From positions 4,414,084 to 4,478,083 of the forward strand of contig NZ_CP012334.1 of assembly GCF_001704295.1 (NCBI RefSeq): a stretch of DNA of 64,000 nt, read 5' to 3'. Positions 1-9,372 of this stretch are shown here, piece after piece. Within the stretch, counting starts at the first letter, position 1, and each line of letters starts with the position of its first letter. The position numbers and the translations under genes were made by a program. The notes beneath the pieces were generated by a model. It was not told the DNA's origin. It saw only the letters and a list, made by a program, of their open reading frames with translations, and ran no database searches. This stretch comes from Bordetella sp. H567 (GTDB taxonomy: Bacteria > Pseudomonadota > Gammaproteobacteria > Burkholderiales > Burkholderiaceae_B).

Positions 1-14
1 AACCGGAGATCTGC

Positions 15-920
15 ATGGCTTCCATCGGCAGTAAAACGTACGACGCGACGTCATCGAAGAAAGTGGCCTTCCTGGGCCTGGGCGTGATGGGGTTTCCCAT
101 GGCGGGCCATCTGGCGCGCGCCGGACACCAGGTGACGGTCTATAACCGCACCGCGGCCAAGGCGCAGGAATGGGCTGGGGAATTCGGCGGCAAGACCGCC
201 GGGACGCCGCGCGAGGCCGCCGCGGGGGCGGAGATCGTGTTCTGCTGCGTGGGCAACGACGACGATTTGCGCAGCGTCGTACTAGGCGACGACGGCGCAT
301 TCGCCGGCATGGGCAAGGCGGCGGTGTTCGTCGACCACACCACCGCGTCGGCTCAAGTGGCGCGCGAACTCCATGCGGAAGCCACGCGCCGGGGCATGCA
401 CTTCATCGACGCGCCGGTCTCGGGCGGCCAGGCAGGTGCGGTCAACGGCGTGCTCACCGTGATGTGCGGTGGCGAGCAGGACGTTTTCGATCGCATCAAA
501 CCGGTGGCGCAGGTGTTCGGCCGGGCGGTGACCCTGGTCGGTGCGGCCGGCGCCGGACAGCTGGCGAAAATGGTCAACCAGATCTGTATCGCGGGGCTGG
601 TGCAAGGCCTGTCCGAAGGCCTCGCGTTCGGACAGGCTGCCGGCCTGGACATGAAGCTCGTGCTGGACGTGATCAGCAAGGGCGCCGCTCAAAGCTGGCA
701 GATGGAGAATCGCGGCTCCACCATGGTGGACGACAAATTCGACTTCGGCTTCGCCGTGAACTGGATGCGCAAGGACCTGGGCCTGGTGCTGGAGGAAGCA
801 CGCGCCAACGGTGCCCGCGTACCCGTCACGGCGCTGGTGGACCAGTTCTACGCCGACGTGCAAAAGATGGGCGGCGGCCGCTGGGATACGTCCAGCCTGG
901 TCAAGCGTCTGCGCGACTAG
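15..920 (+). CDS. NAD(P)-dependent beta-hydroxyacid dehydrogenase (3-hydroxyisobutyrate dehydrogenase family)
   Basis: A 301-residue protein of the 6-phosphogluconate/3-hydroxyisobutyrate dehydrogenase superfamily, predicted to be a cytosolic oxidoreductase acting on a small beta-hydroxyacid. The Rossmann fold starts near residue 17 with the dinucleotide motif GLGVMG followed by the substrate-binding part of the N-terminal domain. The family substrate motif DAPVSGG is present near residue 130, and the catalytic lysine sits in GQLAKMVNQ near residue 180. Length is normal for the family. A GGAG at 5-8, six bases before the ATG, supports the start. Candidate substrates are 3-hydroxyisobutyrate, tartronate semialdehyde or a succinic semialdehyde-like compound; sequence alone does not separate them. 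It converges with the reductase gene at 1044-1970. Confidence 0.85.
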   Translation: MASIGSKTYDATSSKKVAFLGLGVMGFPMAGHLARAGHQVTVYNRTAAKAQEWAGEFGGKTAGTPREAAAGAEIVFCCVGNDDDLRSVVLGDDGAFAGMGKAAVFVDHTTASAQVARELHAEATRRGMHFIDAPVSGGQAGAVNGVLTVMCGGEQDVFDRIKPVAQVFGRAVTLVGAAGAGQLAKMVNQICIAGLVQGLSEGLAFGQAAGLDMKLVLDVISKGAAQSWQMENRGSTMVDDKFDFGFAVNWMRKDLGLVLEEARANGARVPVTALVDQFYADVQKMGGGRWDTSSLVKRLRD

Positions 921-1043
921 GGCTTGTCAACGCCGGACGGAGCCTCGAACCGGCCGCGGAACCCGCGAAATGACGGCCGGTCACTGAAGGGATAACGGCC
1001 GGCGCAGGCCGCCCAGCGGCCGGCGTCCGCGTACTTGCCCGGC

Positions 1044-1970
1044 TCAATAACCACGCTGCGGCGTCACCACGCCCGATATCGGCTCGCCTTGCGCGAGCCG
1101 ACGTATTTTGGCGGCGATCTGGGCGATCGCTTCGGCGCGCAGCGTGCTGGCCGCGATGTGCGGGGTGATGTGGACACGCGGGTGCGTCCAGAACGGATGC
1201 CCCGCAGGCAGGGGTTCCACGTCGAAGACATCCAGCGTGGCACCTTCCAGCCGGCCCTCGTCCAACAGTTCGAGCAGATCCGCCTCATTGACGTGGCCGC
1301 CCCGGCCGACATTCACCAGATGCGCGCCGGGCATCAATTGCGTAAGGATGGCGCGGTCGAGGATGCCGGTGGTTTCCGGTGTCAAGGGCAGCACGTTGAC
1401 GAGCACGCGGGTACGCCGCAGGAACTCCGGCAATTGCTCGGTGCCGGCGTAGGTCTGGATGCCATCGACGGAACGCGGCGAGCGCGACCATCCCAGCACC
1501 GGGTAATCGAAAGCGGCGATCGATTGCGCGACGCGACCGCCCATTTCGCCCAGCCCCAGGACCCCGACGGGCCATTGTTCCCGACGCAGGCCGGGCTGGG
1601 GCGCCCACTGGGACACAGCCTGGTCGCGCTCGTAGCGGCCGAACGCCCGGGATACGCGGAGCAAGGCATACAAGGCGTATTCCGCCATCTGCACCGCCAT
1701 GCCCGCATCTTCCAGGCGAACGATCTGGATATGCGAAGGCAGATCCATCTGCAACAGCGCGTCCACGCCTGCCCCTAGATTGAACAGGGTCTTCAGGGTG
1801 GGCTCATGGTCGAACAGCGCCGCGGGCGGTTTCCATACCAGGGCAACATCGGCGCCGGACGGGGGCCCGGAGGGATCCCACACCGAGATCCGGCAATCCG
1901 GCAATTCGGCGGTCAGCCCTGGCAACCAATCGGCGGGGTCGTTGTGGGGGCAGGCAAAAAGAACATGCAT
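1044..1970 (-). CDS. ghrA: glyoxylate/hydroxypyruvate reductase A-like D-2-hydroxyacid dehydrogenase
   Basis: A 308-residue D-2-hydroxyacid dehydrogenase closest to the GhrA type, which reduces glyoxylate and hydroxypyruvate with NADPH. The NAD-binding motif GVLGLGEMG lies near residue 135. The catalytic block follows: VNVGRGGHV with the substrate arginine, DVFDVEPLP with the acidic residue, and TPHIAA with the catalytic histidine. The N-terminal part (FACPHNDPADW) matches the GhrA style rather than SerA or LdhA. No strong ribosome binding site precedes the ATG. It lies 155 bases downstream of the tctA terminator in the same orientation, so it probably has its own promoter in 1971-2120. Confidence 0.85.
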   Translation of the reverse strand: MHVLFACPHNDPADWLPGLTAELPDCRISVWDPSGPPSGADVALVWKPPAALFDHEPTLKTLFNLGAGVDALLQMDLPSHIQIVRLEDAGMAVQMAEYALYALLRVSRAFGRYERDQAVSQWAPQPGLRREQWPVGVLGLGEMGGRVAQSIAAFDYPVLGWSRSPRSVDGIQTYAGTEQLPEFLRRTRVLVNVLPLTPETTGILDRAILTQLMPGAHLVNVGRGGHVNEADLLELLDEGRLEGATLDVFDVEPLPAGHPFWTHPRVHITPHIAASTLRAEAIAQIAAKIRRLAQGEPISGVVTPQRGY

Positions 1971-2124
1971 GGCGTCTGATGTGGGTTCGTCAAGCTTGAA
2001 ACCTTAGCATGCGCCAGGCGAGGCGGGCCGGGACGTGCTGGATGAAGAGCCGCGCCGCCGGTGGCAACGGACCTGCGCAGCCGCGCTGGGAAGGACAGCC
2101 GCCGCGGCGTTGCGCCACGGCCCT

Positions 2125-2163
2125 CAAAGAAAAACCGCCGCGTCCTTGCGGAACGCGGCGGCT
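2125..2163 (-). terminator. intrinsic terminator after tctA
   Basis: Read on the minus strand, a GC-rich stem (arms 2153-2161 and 2135-2143, nine base pairs) with a nine-base loop is followed by a T-rich run over 2134-2125. It sits 22 bases past the tctA stop codon, as expected for the end of the tctBA transcript. Confidence 0.8.
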
Positions 2164-2185
2164 TCGGTAACACGCCGGAAAACGA

Positions 2186-3709
2186 TCAGGCGGTCTTGGG
2201 CAGCATGGGCTTGCCGCGCTTTTTGAACTTCTTGCGGGCATGGGCAATGATCTGCAGCAAGATCAGCAAGGTCGAGATACCCACGAACCAGGCGCTGATG
2301 GGACGCTGCACGAAGATCATCATATCGCCGCGCGACAACAGCAGTGCGCGACGGAAGTTTTCTTCCACCATGGGTCCCAGCACAAAGCCCAGCAAGATGG
2401 GCGCGACCGAGAAGTCGAGCAGCATGAAGACCGCGCCAATCACGCCGAAGGCCAAGGCTTCCCAGATCTGGAACAGGCTGTTCTGGGTACTGAACACGCC
2501 CACTGCGATGAAGAACAGCGCGGACGGGAACAGATAGCGATAAGGCACTTGCAGCAGCTTGACCCAGATGCCGATGAGCGGCACGTTCAGGATGACCAGC
2601 AGCACGTTGCCCACCCAGAAGCTGGCGATCAGGCCCCAGAAGATGTCCGGGTGCTCGGTGATCAGCTGCGGACCGGGCTGGATGCCCTGGATCAACAGGC
2701 CGCCCAGGATCAGCGCCATCACCGCGTCGCCCGGGATACCCAGGCTCATGGTGGGGATGAAGTCGACCTGGGTCTTCGAGTGCGAAGCGGCCTCGGGCGA
2801 CGCCACGCCGGCCAGCATGCCCGTACCGAAACGCTCCGGCGTCTTGGAGATCTTGCGTTCCAAGGCATAGGCAATGAAGGTTGTGATGGTCGGGCCGGTA
2901 CCGGGCATGGCACCGAAGAGCGTGCCCACCAGCGTACCGCGCACCAGCGGCAGGAAGGACTCCTTGAGTTCCTTCGCCGACGGACGCATATCGCGCAGGC
3001 GCAGCTTCGTGCCGGTGCCGATGATGGTCATGCGGTTCACGCTCATCAGGAAGTCGGCGACGCCGAACAGGCCCATGGCGATGGCGACGAGCTCCAGGCC
3101 GTCGGACAAGTCCAGGATGCCGAACGACAGGCGGATGGTGCCCGTGTTGACGTCCGTGCCGACCACGCCGCACAGCAGGCCGAAGAGCGTCATGCAGATG
3201 CCCTTCAGGGGCGAACCGCGCGACATCGTCGAACCGGCGATCAGGCCCAGCAACATGATGGAGAAGATCTCCGTCGGGCCGAACTTGAACGCGACTTCCA
3301 CCAGCAGCGGCGAGAAGAAGATCATCACCAGGATGCCGACCGACGCCGCGAAGAACGACGCGATCATGGTGATGCCCAGCGCCGTGCCGCCCTTGCCCTG
3401 CTTGGTCAACGGATAGCCGTCAAGACACGTCACCGCATGCGGCGGATGGGAAGGCAGATTGAGCAGGATCGCGCCGATGGCGCCGCCGTACTGCGAGCCG
3501 TAGAAGATACCTGCCAGCATCATGATCGCGGGGACCGGATGCATGACGTAGGTCAGCGGCAGCAGAATGGAAATGGCCGACAAGGCGCCCATGCCGGGCA
3601 GCACGCCGATGAGGTTACCCACCAGCACGCCAAAGAACGACCACATCAGGTTATGGGGTTCGAACGCGACGCCAAAACCGAACCAGAGATCAACAAGTGC
3701 TTGATGCAT
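2186..3709 (-). CDS. tctA: tripartite tricarboxylate transporter permease TctA
   Basis: A 507-residue, very hydrophobic inner-membrane protein, the large permease of the tripartite tricarboxylate transporter family, which takes up citrate or related carboxylates with a periplasmic binding protein. Typical TctA motifs are visible: GVLVGNLIGVLPGMG near residue 30, GIFYGSQYGGAIGAILLNLP near residue 70, and GTLFGAMPGTGPTITTF near residue 265. The two glycine-rich motifs belong to the duplicated halves of the protein. It starts six bases after the tctB stop. No tctC lies in this operon; an unlinked Bug/TctC homologue is at 54049-55038. Confidence 0.93.
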   Translation of the reverse strand: MHQALVDLWFGFGVAFEPHNLMWSFFGVLVGNLIGVLPGMGALSAISILLPLTYVMHPVPAIMMLAGIFYGSQYGGAIGAILLNLPSHPPHAVTCLDGYPLTKQGKGGTALGITMIASFFAASVGILVMIFFSPLLVEVAFKFGPTEIFSIMLLGLIAGSTMSRGSPLKGICMTLFGLLCGVVGTDVNTGTIRLSFGILDLSDGLELVAIAMGLFGVADFLMSVNRMTIIGTGTKLRLRDMRPSAKELKESFLPLVRGTLVGTLFGAMPGTGPTITTFIAYALERKISKTPERFGTGMLAGVASPEAASHSKTQVDFIPTMSLGIPGDAVMALILGGLLIQGIQPGPQLITEHPDIFWGLIASFWVGNVLLVILNVPLIGIWVKLLQVPYRYLFPSALFFIAVGVFSTQNSLFQIWEALAFGVIGAVFMLLDFSVAPILLGFVLGPMVEENFRRALLLSRGDMMIFVQRPISAWFVGISTLLILLQIIAHARKKFKKRGKPMLPKTA

Positions 3710-3715
3710 GGCGTA

Positions 3716-4207
3716 TCAACCCCACTGGATCAGTGGCAGCTGCAGTTGCAGCGCCCACCAGAACACGACCACGGCGATGACCACCATGCCCAACGAAAGA
3801 ATCAAAGCCTGCTTCACCGTGTTCTTGCGATCACCCAACGCGGAAATGAAGGTGATGGCGAAGGTCGCCGGCAGCAGGCCGCCATAATGCCCCAGGCCGA
3901 TGAACGCCAGAATGCCGACGATGATGCAGATCGCGCCGCGCATGTCGGGCATGCCCGTGGGATGCGAGGAAGGGACGTGGGTAGCTTCGCCGTCTTCCGT
4001 GTCTTTTGCTCCGGTCTTGCCGCCGATGGCGATCAAGACGCCCGTGAATGCCAGCAACCCCCCTACCGCTGCCGGGAAGAACCCGGGTCCCATATGGCTT
4101 AGCGTACCGATCTGATAATTCAGACCACCGTATATCGACCCCAGGCCGATCAGGACCATCAGCGCACCGCCGTAGTAGTCCTTTTTGTATTTTTTCAGTG
4201 TTTCCAC
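3716..4207 (-). CDS. tctB: tripartite tricarboxylate transporter small subunit TctB
   Basis: A 163-residue membrane protein with four hydrophobic segments, the small TctB subunit. I take the GTG at 4207 (VETLKKYKKDYYGG) as the start. It has a perfect GGAGG at 4214-4218 six bases upstream, and the protein then begins as TctB proteins usually do. The frame is open further upstream to 4285, but the 26 extra residues are uncharacteristic. A hydrophilic loop around residues 60-75 (KTGAKDTEDGEATHV) separates the two membrane halves. It is co-transcribed with tctA and lies behind tctE. Confidence 0.9.
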   Translation of the reverse strand: METLKKYKKDYYGGALMVLIGLGSIYGGLNYQIGTLSHMGPGFFPAAVGGLLAFTGVLIAIGGKTGAKDTEDGEATHVPSSHPTGMPDMRGAICIIVGILAFIGLGHYGGLLPATFAITFISALGDRKNTVKQALILSLGMVVIAVVVFWWALQLQLPLIQWG

Positions 4208-4250
4208 TGCATTCCTCCGTGTACTAGGCTTACACCAGCCTTTATAGGAA

Positions 4251-4267
4251 GCGCTCAGGGTGAGCGC
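4251..4267 (-). other. short hairpin in the tctB leader
   Basis: GCGCTC and GAGCGC form a six-base-pair hairpin with a five-base loop between the tctE stop (4321) and the tctB start. No T tract follows, so it is not a convincing terminator. It may modulate read-through from tctDE into tctBA or may be incidental. Confidence 0.3.
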
Positions 4268-4320
4268 GTCCCTCTCACAAAGCACCGTGAGCCTGGAGGG
4301 CAGAATAAGGAGGAAAGCTG

Positions 4321-5886
4321 CTAATCCGCTTTCTTTAGACTGTCTGGTTCCTGAATCCCAGGGTTATCCCCTAACAGGGGAATCCATAGGATGGCGCATA
4401 GCCCCACCCCACCCTGGGCATTCGTTTCCCCATCGGCCAGGACGATATCGCCGCCATTGCGGCGGGCGTAGGCCTGCGCGATCGCCAGTCCCAAACCCGA
4501 CCCGGATGTCGGCGCGCCACCTGCCTCCACACCGGCGCGATCAAAGCGCGCGAAGGCACGCGCGCGCAAGGCAGGATTGAGTCCCGGTCCGTTGTCGGAC
4601 ACCCGCACTTCCACGCGCGCATCTCCCCGCACCACCGATACGGTGATACGCGCCCCGCGGGGCGCGTAGTTCACCGCATTGTGGACTAGGTTCGCGATGG
4701 CTTCGTGCAGCTCCACCTCCGAACCGGCGACCGGAGCCGCCGGGCCTGTCAGACCGCTTTCAATGGTGTCGCCCCGCGCGTCGCTCCAACCCAGGTCCTG
4801 CTGTTTTTCGTGGGCAAGGGGCAGATATTGCAAGACAACCTCGCGCGCCACGTCATTCAGGTCCAGCACCCTGTGCGGCGATTCGCCGCCCTGGCTGGCG
4901 TGCGCGAGCTGCAGCAGCTGTTCGGTGAGGCGGCGGGTGCGCCCCAGCTGCGCGACGATCGCGCGCAGGCCGTCGCGGATCAAGACCGGGTCGCGTTCGC
5001 GCAGCGCGTACTGCGCCTGGGTCGACATGATGGCCAGCGGCGTGCGCAGCTGGTGCGAGGCATCGTCGAGAAAGCGCGACTGTTCCTCCAGCATGTGCCG
5101 GTGGCGCGCGATGTGGTGGTTGACCGCCTCGACCAGAGGCGCGACTTCGGAAGGCACGCGCCAGGCGTCCAGCGGCGTCAGGTCATCGGCCGAGCGGGCG
5201 CGGATGTCGTTGCGCAGCCTGGCCAGCGGCCGCAGGGCCCAGGCCACGCCCCACCAGACCATCAGGACCACCAGCGCCAGCATGCGGCCGTCGCGCAGCA
5301 GTTCCTTGCGCCGGGCGGCATCCTCGGCCTCGATGCGCTTGCCCGTGCTTTCGCCGACCAGGATCAGGACCTGGCGGTGCGTGCCGTGATAGTAGAGGTC
5401 GCGCACCAGGGCCACCATGCGCACGGGATCGTTGCGATAGGCGCCGTCGTAGAACATCGGCTGTCCGTCGCTGCGCGGCCAGACGGGCGGCCGCGGGATA
5501 TCGGGCATGCCGAGCAGGGCGAGCCCGGGCGCGCCGGGCGCCTGCCCCGACGGCAGCGGCGGATCGATTTCCTCGATGTGGAAATATTTGCGCAGGCCGG
5601 CGCGCGATTCGAGCATGACCTGCGCGTACAGGGGCGTCACCACCTGCAGGGCGCCGTCCGGCGTGAACTCGATGCTGCTTTCCAGGACACGCGCCGGCTC
5701 CAGGAGTGCGCTGTCGTAGGCGTCGTTGGTGATATCGGCCAGCGTCTGGTAATCGTTATAGCTGTCGATGACCAGCAGCGCGATGACACCAGGCAGCAGC
5801 AGCGAGATGAGGAGCGCGCGTATGCCGACCCGCGCGGACCACGGGCGGCCCGTGGCCGGGCGCCGGGGCGTGGGATGCGCGGCCAC
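4321..5886 (-). CDS. tctE: sensor histidine kinase, TctE type
   Basis: A 521-residue membrane histidine kinase of the QseC/TctE type. A first membrane helix (residues 22-41) precedes a periplasmic sensor domain of about 160 residues in which the signal ligand, probably a tricarboxylate, would bind. A second helix lies at about 201-218, then a HAMP-like linker. The H-box ASHQLRTPL places the phospho-accepting histidine at residue 278. The ATPase domain has the N box (HEAIANLVHNAVNYAP), DNGPGL and GSGLGLAIAQ. The start is GTG, seven bases after the tctD stop. Position directly upstream of tctBA fits regulation of citrate-type uptake, as in the known TctD/TctE (Bordetella BctD/BctE) systems. Confidence 0.87.
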   Translation of the reverse strand: MAAHPTPRRPATGRPWSARVGIRALLISLLLPGVIALLVIDSYNDYQTLADITNDAYDSALLEPARVLESSIEFTPDGALQVVTPLYAQVMLESRAGLRKYFHIEEIDPPLPSGQAPGAPGLALLGMPDIPRPPVWPRSDGQPMFYDGAYRNDPVRMVALVRDLYYHGTHRQVLILVGESTGKRIEAEDAARRKELLRDGRMLALVVLMVWWGVAWALRPLARLRNDIRARSADDLTPLDAWRVPSEVAPLVEAVNHHIARHRHMLEEQSRFLDDASHQLRTPLAIMSTQAQYALRERDPVLIRDGLRAIVAQLGRTRRLTEQLLQLAHASQGGESPHRVLDLNDVAREVVLQYLPLAHEKQQDLGWSDARGDTIESGLTGPAAPVAGSEVELHEAIANLVHNAVNYAPRGARITVSVVRGDARVEVRVSDNGPGLNPALRARAFARFDRAGVEAGGAPTSGSGLGLAIAQAYARRNGGDIVLADGETNAQGGVGLCAILWIPLLGDNPGIQEPDSLKKAD

Positions 5887-5893
5887 CGATGAA

Positions 5894-6586
5894 CTAGGCG
5901 TTCGCCGATTGCGATTCGCTGGCGACGCTTTCGAGCATGTAGCCGAGCCCGCGTACCGTGACGATACGGATATCGCTGCCCGCCAGCTTCTTGCGCAGGC
6001 GGTGCAGCACGACCTCGATGGCGTCCGGATTTGCCTCGCTGTCGTGGTTGAAGACCTTGCCGAACAACTGCGACTTATCGACCGGATAGCCGCTGCGCGT
6101 CAGCAGGGCCGCCAGGGCGGCATGTTCGCGGGGCGTGAGGAACAGCAGCGAACCGTCCAGGGTGAAGGCCCGGCTTTCGCTGTCGTAGGACAGCGACCCG
6201 CACTGCAGGCGCGGATGCTGCCTGCCACGGCTGCGCCGCACCAGCGCGGTCAGGCGCGCTTCCAGTTCCTCGAGCGCGAAAGGCTTGGTCAGGAAATCGT
6301 CGGCCCCCAGGTTCAGGCCGCGGACGCGGTCCTGCAGGGCCCCCTGCGCGGTGAGGACGAGAACCGGCGTGCGGTCGTCGCGATTGCGCATTTCTCGCAG
6401 CACCACCAGGCCGTGCTTGTCCGGCAGGCGCAGGTCCATGACGATCGCGTCGTATTCCGTGCCCGCCATGAAGGCTTCGGCCGTGCGCGCGTCCGGCGCG
6501 TGATCCGGCACGAAGCCGCTCTGGGCCAGCGCACGCACCAGCCAGGACGCCATGTCCCTTTCGTCTTCAACCAGCAATATGCGCAT
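5894..6586 (-). CDS. tctD: OmpR-family response regulator, TctD type
   Basis: A 230-residue response regulator. The receiver domain has the acidic pair at residues 8-9, the phospho-acceptor Asp in IVMDLRLPD (residue 51) and the conserved Lys in TKPFALEEL. The C-terminal winged helix (about 125-220) has the usual OmpR-type ending VRGLGYML. It is the predicted partner of the kinase encoded immediately downstream. Its start codon lies inside the end of rppH, with a 20-base overlap, so rppH read-through or coupled translation may contribute to its expression. Confidence 0.9.
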   Translation of the reverse strand: MRILLVEDERDMASWLVRALAQSGFVPDHAPDARTAEAFMAGTEYDAIVMDLRLPDKHGLVVLREMRNRDDRTPVLVLTAQGALQDRVRGLNLGADDFLTKPFALEELEARLTALVRRSRGRQHPRLQCGSLSYDSESRAFTLDGSLLFLTPREHAALAALLTRSGYPVDKSQLFGKVFNHDSEANPDAIEVVLHRLRKKLAGSDIRIVTVRGLGYMLESVASESQSANA

Positions 6587-7139
6587 GGCCGTCAGGCCCT
6601 CCAGCCAGATTCTCGGCAGCCCGCTGCCCGTGCACGCGTTGTCGCAGGTAGCGTGTTTCGTGGTGCCGCCTGAACAGGATAGCCGAGAGTTCGTTCAGGG
6701 CCTGCGTATAGACGTCCCGCTTGAATTCGATGACGGCATCGAGCGGAACCCAATATTGGCTCCAGCGCCAGGCGTCGAATTCCGGGTGCTGCGTGGCGCG
6801 CAGGCAGACGTCGCTGTCGCGCCCCACCAGCCTGAGCAGGAACCAGATCTGCTTCTGGCCCTTGTAATGGCCACGCCATTCCCGCCGGACGAAATGATCC
6901 GGGACGTTGTAGCGCAGCCAATCGCGTGTGCGCCCCAAAATGCGGACATGCTCGGGCTTCAAGCCCACTTCTTCATGGAGCTCGCGATACATGGCCTGCA
7001 CCGGGCTTTCGCCGTACTTGATGCCGCCCTGCGGGAACTGCCAGGCGTGTTCCCGGATTCGCTTGCCCCAAAAGACCTCGTTTTTGGTGTTGACGAGAAT
7101 GATGCCGACATTGGGACGGTAGCCTTCGCGGTCCAGCAT
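6567..7139 (-). CDS. rppH: RNA pyrophosphohydrolase
   Basis: A 190-residue Nudix hydrolase that removes pyrophosphate from the 5' triphosphate end of mRNA and so opens it to 5'-end-dependent decay. The Nudix box is intact at residues 38-60 (G38, E44, R52-E53, E56-E57, G59). The opening [15 protein letters not shown] and the segment WQFPQGGI are hallmarks of RppH. The last 30 or so residues form a variable basic tail that overlaps the tctD start. The gene is divergent from proS, the arrangement seen in many betaproteobacteria. A GGTGG sequence just before the ATG is the only ribosome-site-like element. Confidence 0.93.
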   Translation of the reverse strand: MLDREGYRPNVGIILVNTKNEVFWGKRIREHAWQFPQGGIKYGESPVQAMYRELHEEVGLKPEHVRILGRTRDWLRYNVPDHFVRREWRGHYKGQKQIWFLLRLVGRDSDVCLRATQHPEFDAWRWSQYWVPLDAVIEFKRDVYTQALNELSAILFRRHHETRYLRQRVHGQRAAENLAGGPDGHAHIAG

Positions 7140-7205
7140 GGGCCACCCCCACCAAATTCAATACAATTACGTCTGATTATACGTACCTGCCGCCTCCTGG
7201 AAACC
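7140..7205. promoter_or_regulatory. divergent rppH-proS promoter region
   Basis: The only space between the divergent rppH and proS genes. It contains an AT-rich stretch at 7152-7185 that stands out against the GC-rich surroundings, with TTCAAT at 7157-7162 and TATACG at 7178-7183 as a weak, 15-base-spaced promoter candidate toward proS. Exact promoters cannot be fixed by eye. Confidence 0.4.
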
Positions 7206-8939
7206 ATGCGCGCCTCCAACTATCACATCAATACTCTCAAAGAAGCGCCCGCCGAGGCCGAAATCGTCAGCCACCAGCTCATGACCCGTGCCGGCATGAT
7301 CCGCAAGCTCGCCGGGGGAATCTATACGTATATGCCCTTGGGGCTGCGTGTCATCCGCAAGATCGAAAAGATCATCCGGGAGGAAATGAACGCCGCCGGG
7401 GCCATCGAACTGCTGATGCCGGTCGTCCAGCCGGCGGAGCTCTGGCAGGAATCGGGCCGCTGGGTGCAATATGGCCAGGAACTGCTGCGGATCAAGGATC
7501 GGCATGACCGCGATTTTGTGCTGCAGCCCACCTCGGAAGAGGTGATCACGGACATCGCCCGCAACGAAATCCACAGCTGGCGCCAGTTGCCGCTGAACTT
7601 CTACCACATACAGACGAAGTTCCGGGACGAAAGGCGTCCCCGATTCGGCCTGATGCGGGGGCGCGAGTTCACGATGAAGGATGCCTATTCCTTCGACCGC
7701 GACGAGGCGGGTGCCTTGCGCAGCTATGACGCGATGTACGACGCCTATATGCGCATCTTCCGCCGGCTCGGACTGGAGTTCCGCGCCGTGACGGCCGACA
7801 CCGGCTCCATCGGAGGCACGCGCAGCCATGAATTCCAGGTGATTGCCGATACCGGCGAGGACCTGATCGTCTACAACCCCGAAACGCAATATGCGGCGAA
7901 TATCGAACTGGCGGAAGCCGCCGCCCTGATCCCGCAGCGGCAGGCGCCCACGCGCGCGCTGGAAGCCGTGCCGACCCCCGGCGCGGCCAAGTGCGAAGAC
8001 GTGGCCGCGCAGCTGGGCATTCCCCTGGAGACCACCGTCAAGTCCATCGTACTGGCCACGGAACCGGAGCCCGGCCAAGTGCGCATCTGGCTGCTGATGC
8101 TGCGCGGGGACCACGTGCTGAACGAAATCAAGACGGCCAAGGTGCCTGGCCTGGACCAAGGCTACCGCTTCGCCACCGAGGACGAGATCATTGCCCATTT
8201 CGGCTGCAAGCCCGGCTATCTGGGCCCGATCGGCACGAAGCAGGCCGTAGAGGTCATCGCCGACCGCACCGTCGCCAACATGGCGGACTTCGTCTGCGGC
8301 GCCAACCGCGAGGGCTACCACTACGTAGGCGCCAACTGGGGCCGGGACCTGCCGGAGCCGGCGCAGGTCGCCGACCTGCGCAACGTGGTGGCGGGCGACC
8401 CCGCGCCGGACGGCAAGGGCGCGCTGGTGATCCAGCGCGGCATCGAGGTCGGCCACGTCTTCTATCTGGGTACCAAGTATTCGGCGGCGCTGAAGGCGAC
8501 CTACCTGGACGAGACCGGCAAGCCCGCCATCCTCGAGATGGGCTGCTACGGCATCGGCGTGACGCGCATCGCCGCGGCCGCCATCGAGCAGAACAACGAC
8601 GATCGCGGCATCATCTGGCCGCGCGCCCTGGCGCCCTTCGAAGTGGTGATCTGCCCCGTGGGATGGGCAAAAAGTGAAACTGTTCGTAACACTGCCGAAT
8701 CGCTCTATAACGCGCTGCGCGAACGCGGGATCGATGTGATCCTGGACGACCGCGATGCGCGCCCTGGCGTCATGTTCGCTGAATGGGAACTGATAGGCGC
8801 CCCTTTGCGCGTAACAGTTGGAGAGCGCGGACTGAAGGACGGTGTGGTCGAATTGCAGGCCCGGCGTGAAGCCAGCGCCAGTACGACCCCGGTCGACCAG
8901 GCGCTGGAGCAAGTGCTGGCCAAGCTGGAAAACCTTTGA
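7206..8939 (+). CDS. proS: prolyl-tRNA synthetase
   Basis: A 577-residue class II prolyl-tRNA synthetase of the bacterial type, which charges tRNA-Pro with proline. The class II core begins at about residue 30 and includes motif 2 ([19 protein letters not shown]) and motif 3 ([11 protein letters not shown]). The editing domain (YbaK-like, roughly 230-390) that clears mischarged Ala-tRNA-Pro is inserted between motifs 2 and 3. A C-terminal anticodon-binding domain follows. The chosen ATG opens with [15 protein letters not shown], close to usual bacterial ProS starts. Its TGA overlaps the start of the next gene. Confidence 0.96.
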   Translation: MRASNYHINTLKEAPAEAEIVSHQLMTRAGMIRKLAGGIYTYMPLGLRVIRKIEKIIREEMNAAGAIELLMPVVQPAELWQESGRWVQYGQELLRIKDRHDRDFVLQPTSEEVITDIARNEIHSWRQLPLNFYHIQTKFRDERRPRFGLMRGREFTMKDAYSFDRDEAGALRSYDAMYDAYMRIFRRLGLEFRAVTADTGSIGGTRSHEFQVIADTGEDLIVYNPETQYAANIELAEAAALIPQRQAPTRALEAVPTPGAAKCEDVAAQLGIPLETTVKSIVLATEPEPGQVRIWLLMLRGDHVLNEIKTAKVPGLDQGYRFATEDEIIAHFGCKPGYLGPIGTKQAVEVIADRTVANMADFVCGANREGYHYVGANWGRDLPEPAQVADLRNVVAGDPAPDGKGALVIQRGIEVGHVFYLGTKYSAALKATYLDETGKPAILEMGCYGIGVTRIAAAAIEQNNDDRGIIWPRALAPFEVVICPVGWAKSETVRNTAESLYNALRERGIDVILDDRDARPGVMFAEWELIGAPLRVTVGERGLKDGVVELQARREASASTTPVDQALEQVLAKLENL

Positions 8940-9370
8940 CTTCGCCGTTGTCGCCGTATCTCCCCGTGGAATCGACGCTGGATATCCGTGTCTATTACGA
9001 AGACACGGACGCCGGCGGCATCGTTTTCTACGCCAATTATCTGAAGTTCATGGAACGCGGGCGCACCGAATGGCTGCGCGCGCTGGGCTTCGATCAATCC
9101 CGCCTGGTCCGCGAATCCGGCCACATCTTCGTGGTCGCCAGGCTTGACATGTCCTACCGCAAACCGGCCCGTCTGGACGATGTGCTTACCATACGTTCGC
9201 GTGTAACACGACTGGGCCGGGCTTCGATACACTTCGCGCAGCGGGCGGAACGCAGCGGGGAACTGCTGGCCGAGGGCAACATCCAAGTGTGCTGCGTGGA
9301 TGCGACCACCCTCAAGCCAGCGGAACTGCCTCCGGAATTGCGCGCAACACTCGAATCTATTCAGGGATAA
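8936..9370 (+). CDS. ybgC: Tol-Pal-associated acyl-CoA thioesterase
   Basis: A 144-residue hotdog-fold 4-hydroxybenzoyl-CoA-thioesterase-like protein of the YbgC family. The signature [19 protein letters not shown], with the catalytic Asp, is at about residues 20-38. YbgC enzymes hydrolyse acyl-CoA or acyl carrier protein thioesters and are encoded at the head of tol-pal operons, as here. The most likely start is a TTG at 8936 that overlaps the proS stop. An in-frame GTG at 8966 would shorten it by ten residues without touching the domain. Confidence 0.9.
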   Translation: MTSPLSPYLPVESTLDIRVYYEDTDAGGIVFYANYLKFMERGRTEWLRALGFDQSRLVRESGHIFVVARLDMSYRKPARLDDVLTIRSRVTRLGRASIHFAQRAERSGELLAEGNIQVCCVDATTLKPAELPPELRATLESIQG

Positions 9371-9372
9371 AA

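Noticed and set aside
2240-4102. Plus-strand open frame of about 620 codons opposite tctA and tctB
   Set aside because: Composition is that of an antisense shadow (Gln, His, Asp, Arg-rich); tctA and tctB on the other strand have clear family motifs.
7167-8912. Minus-strand open frame of about 580 codons opposite proS
   Set aside because: proS is unmistakable on the plus strand, and the opposite frame has no start signal or recognisable domain.
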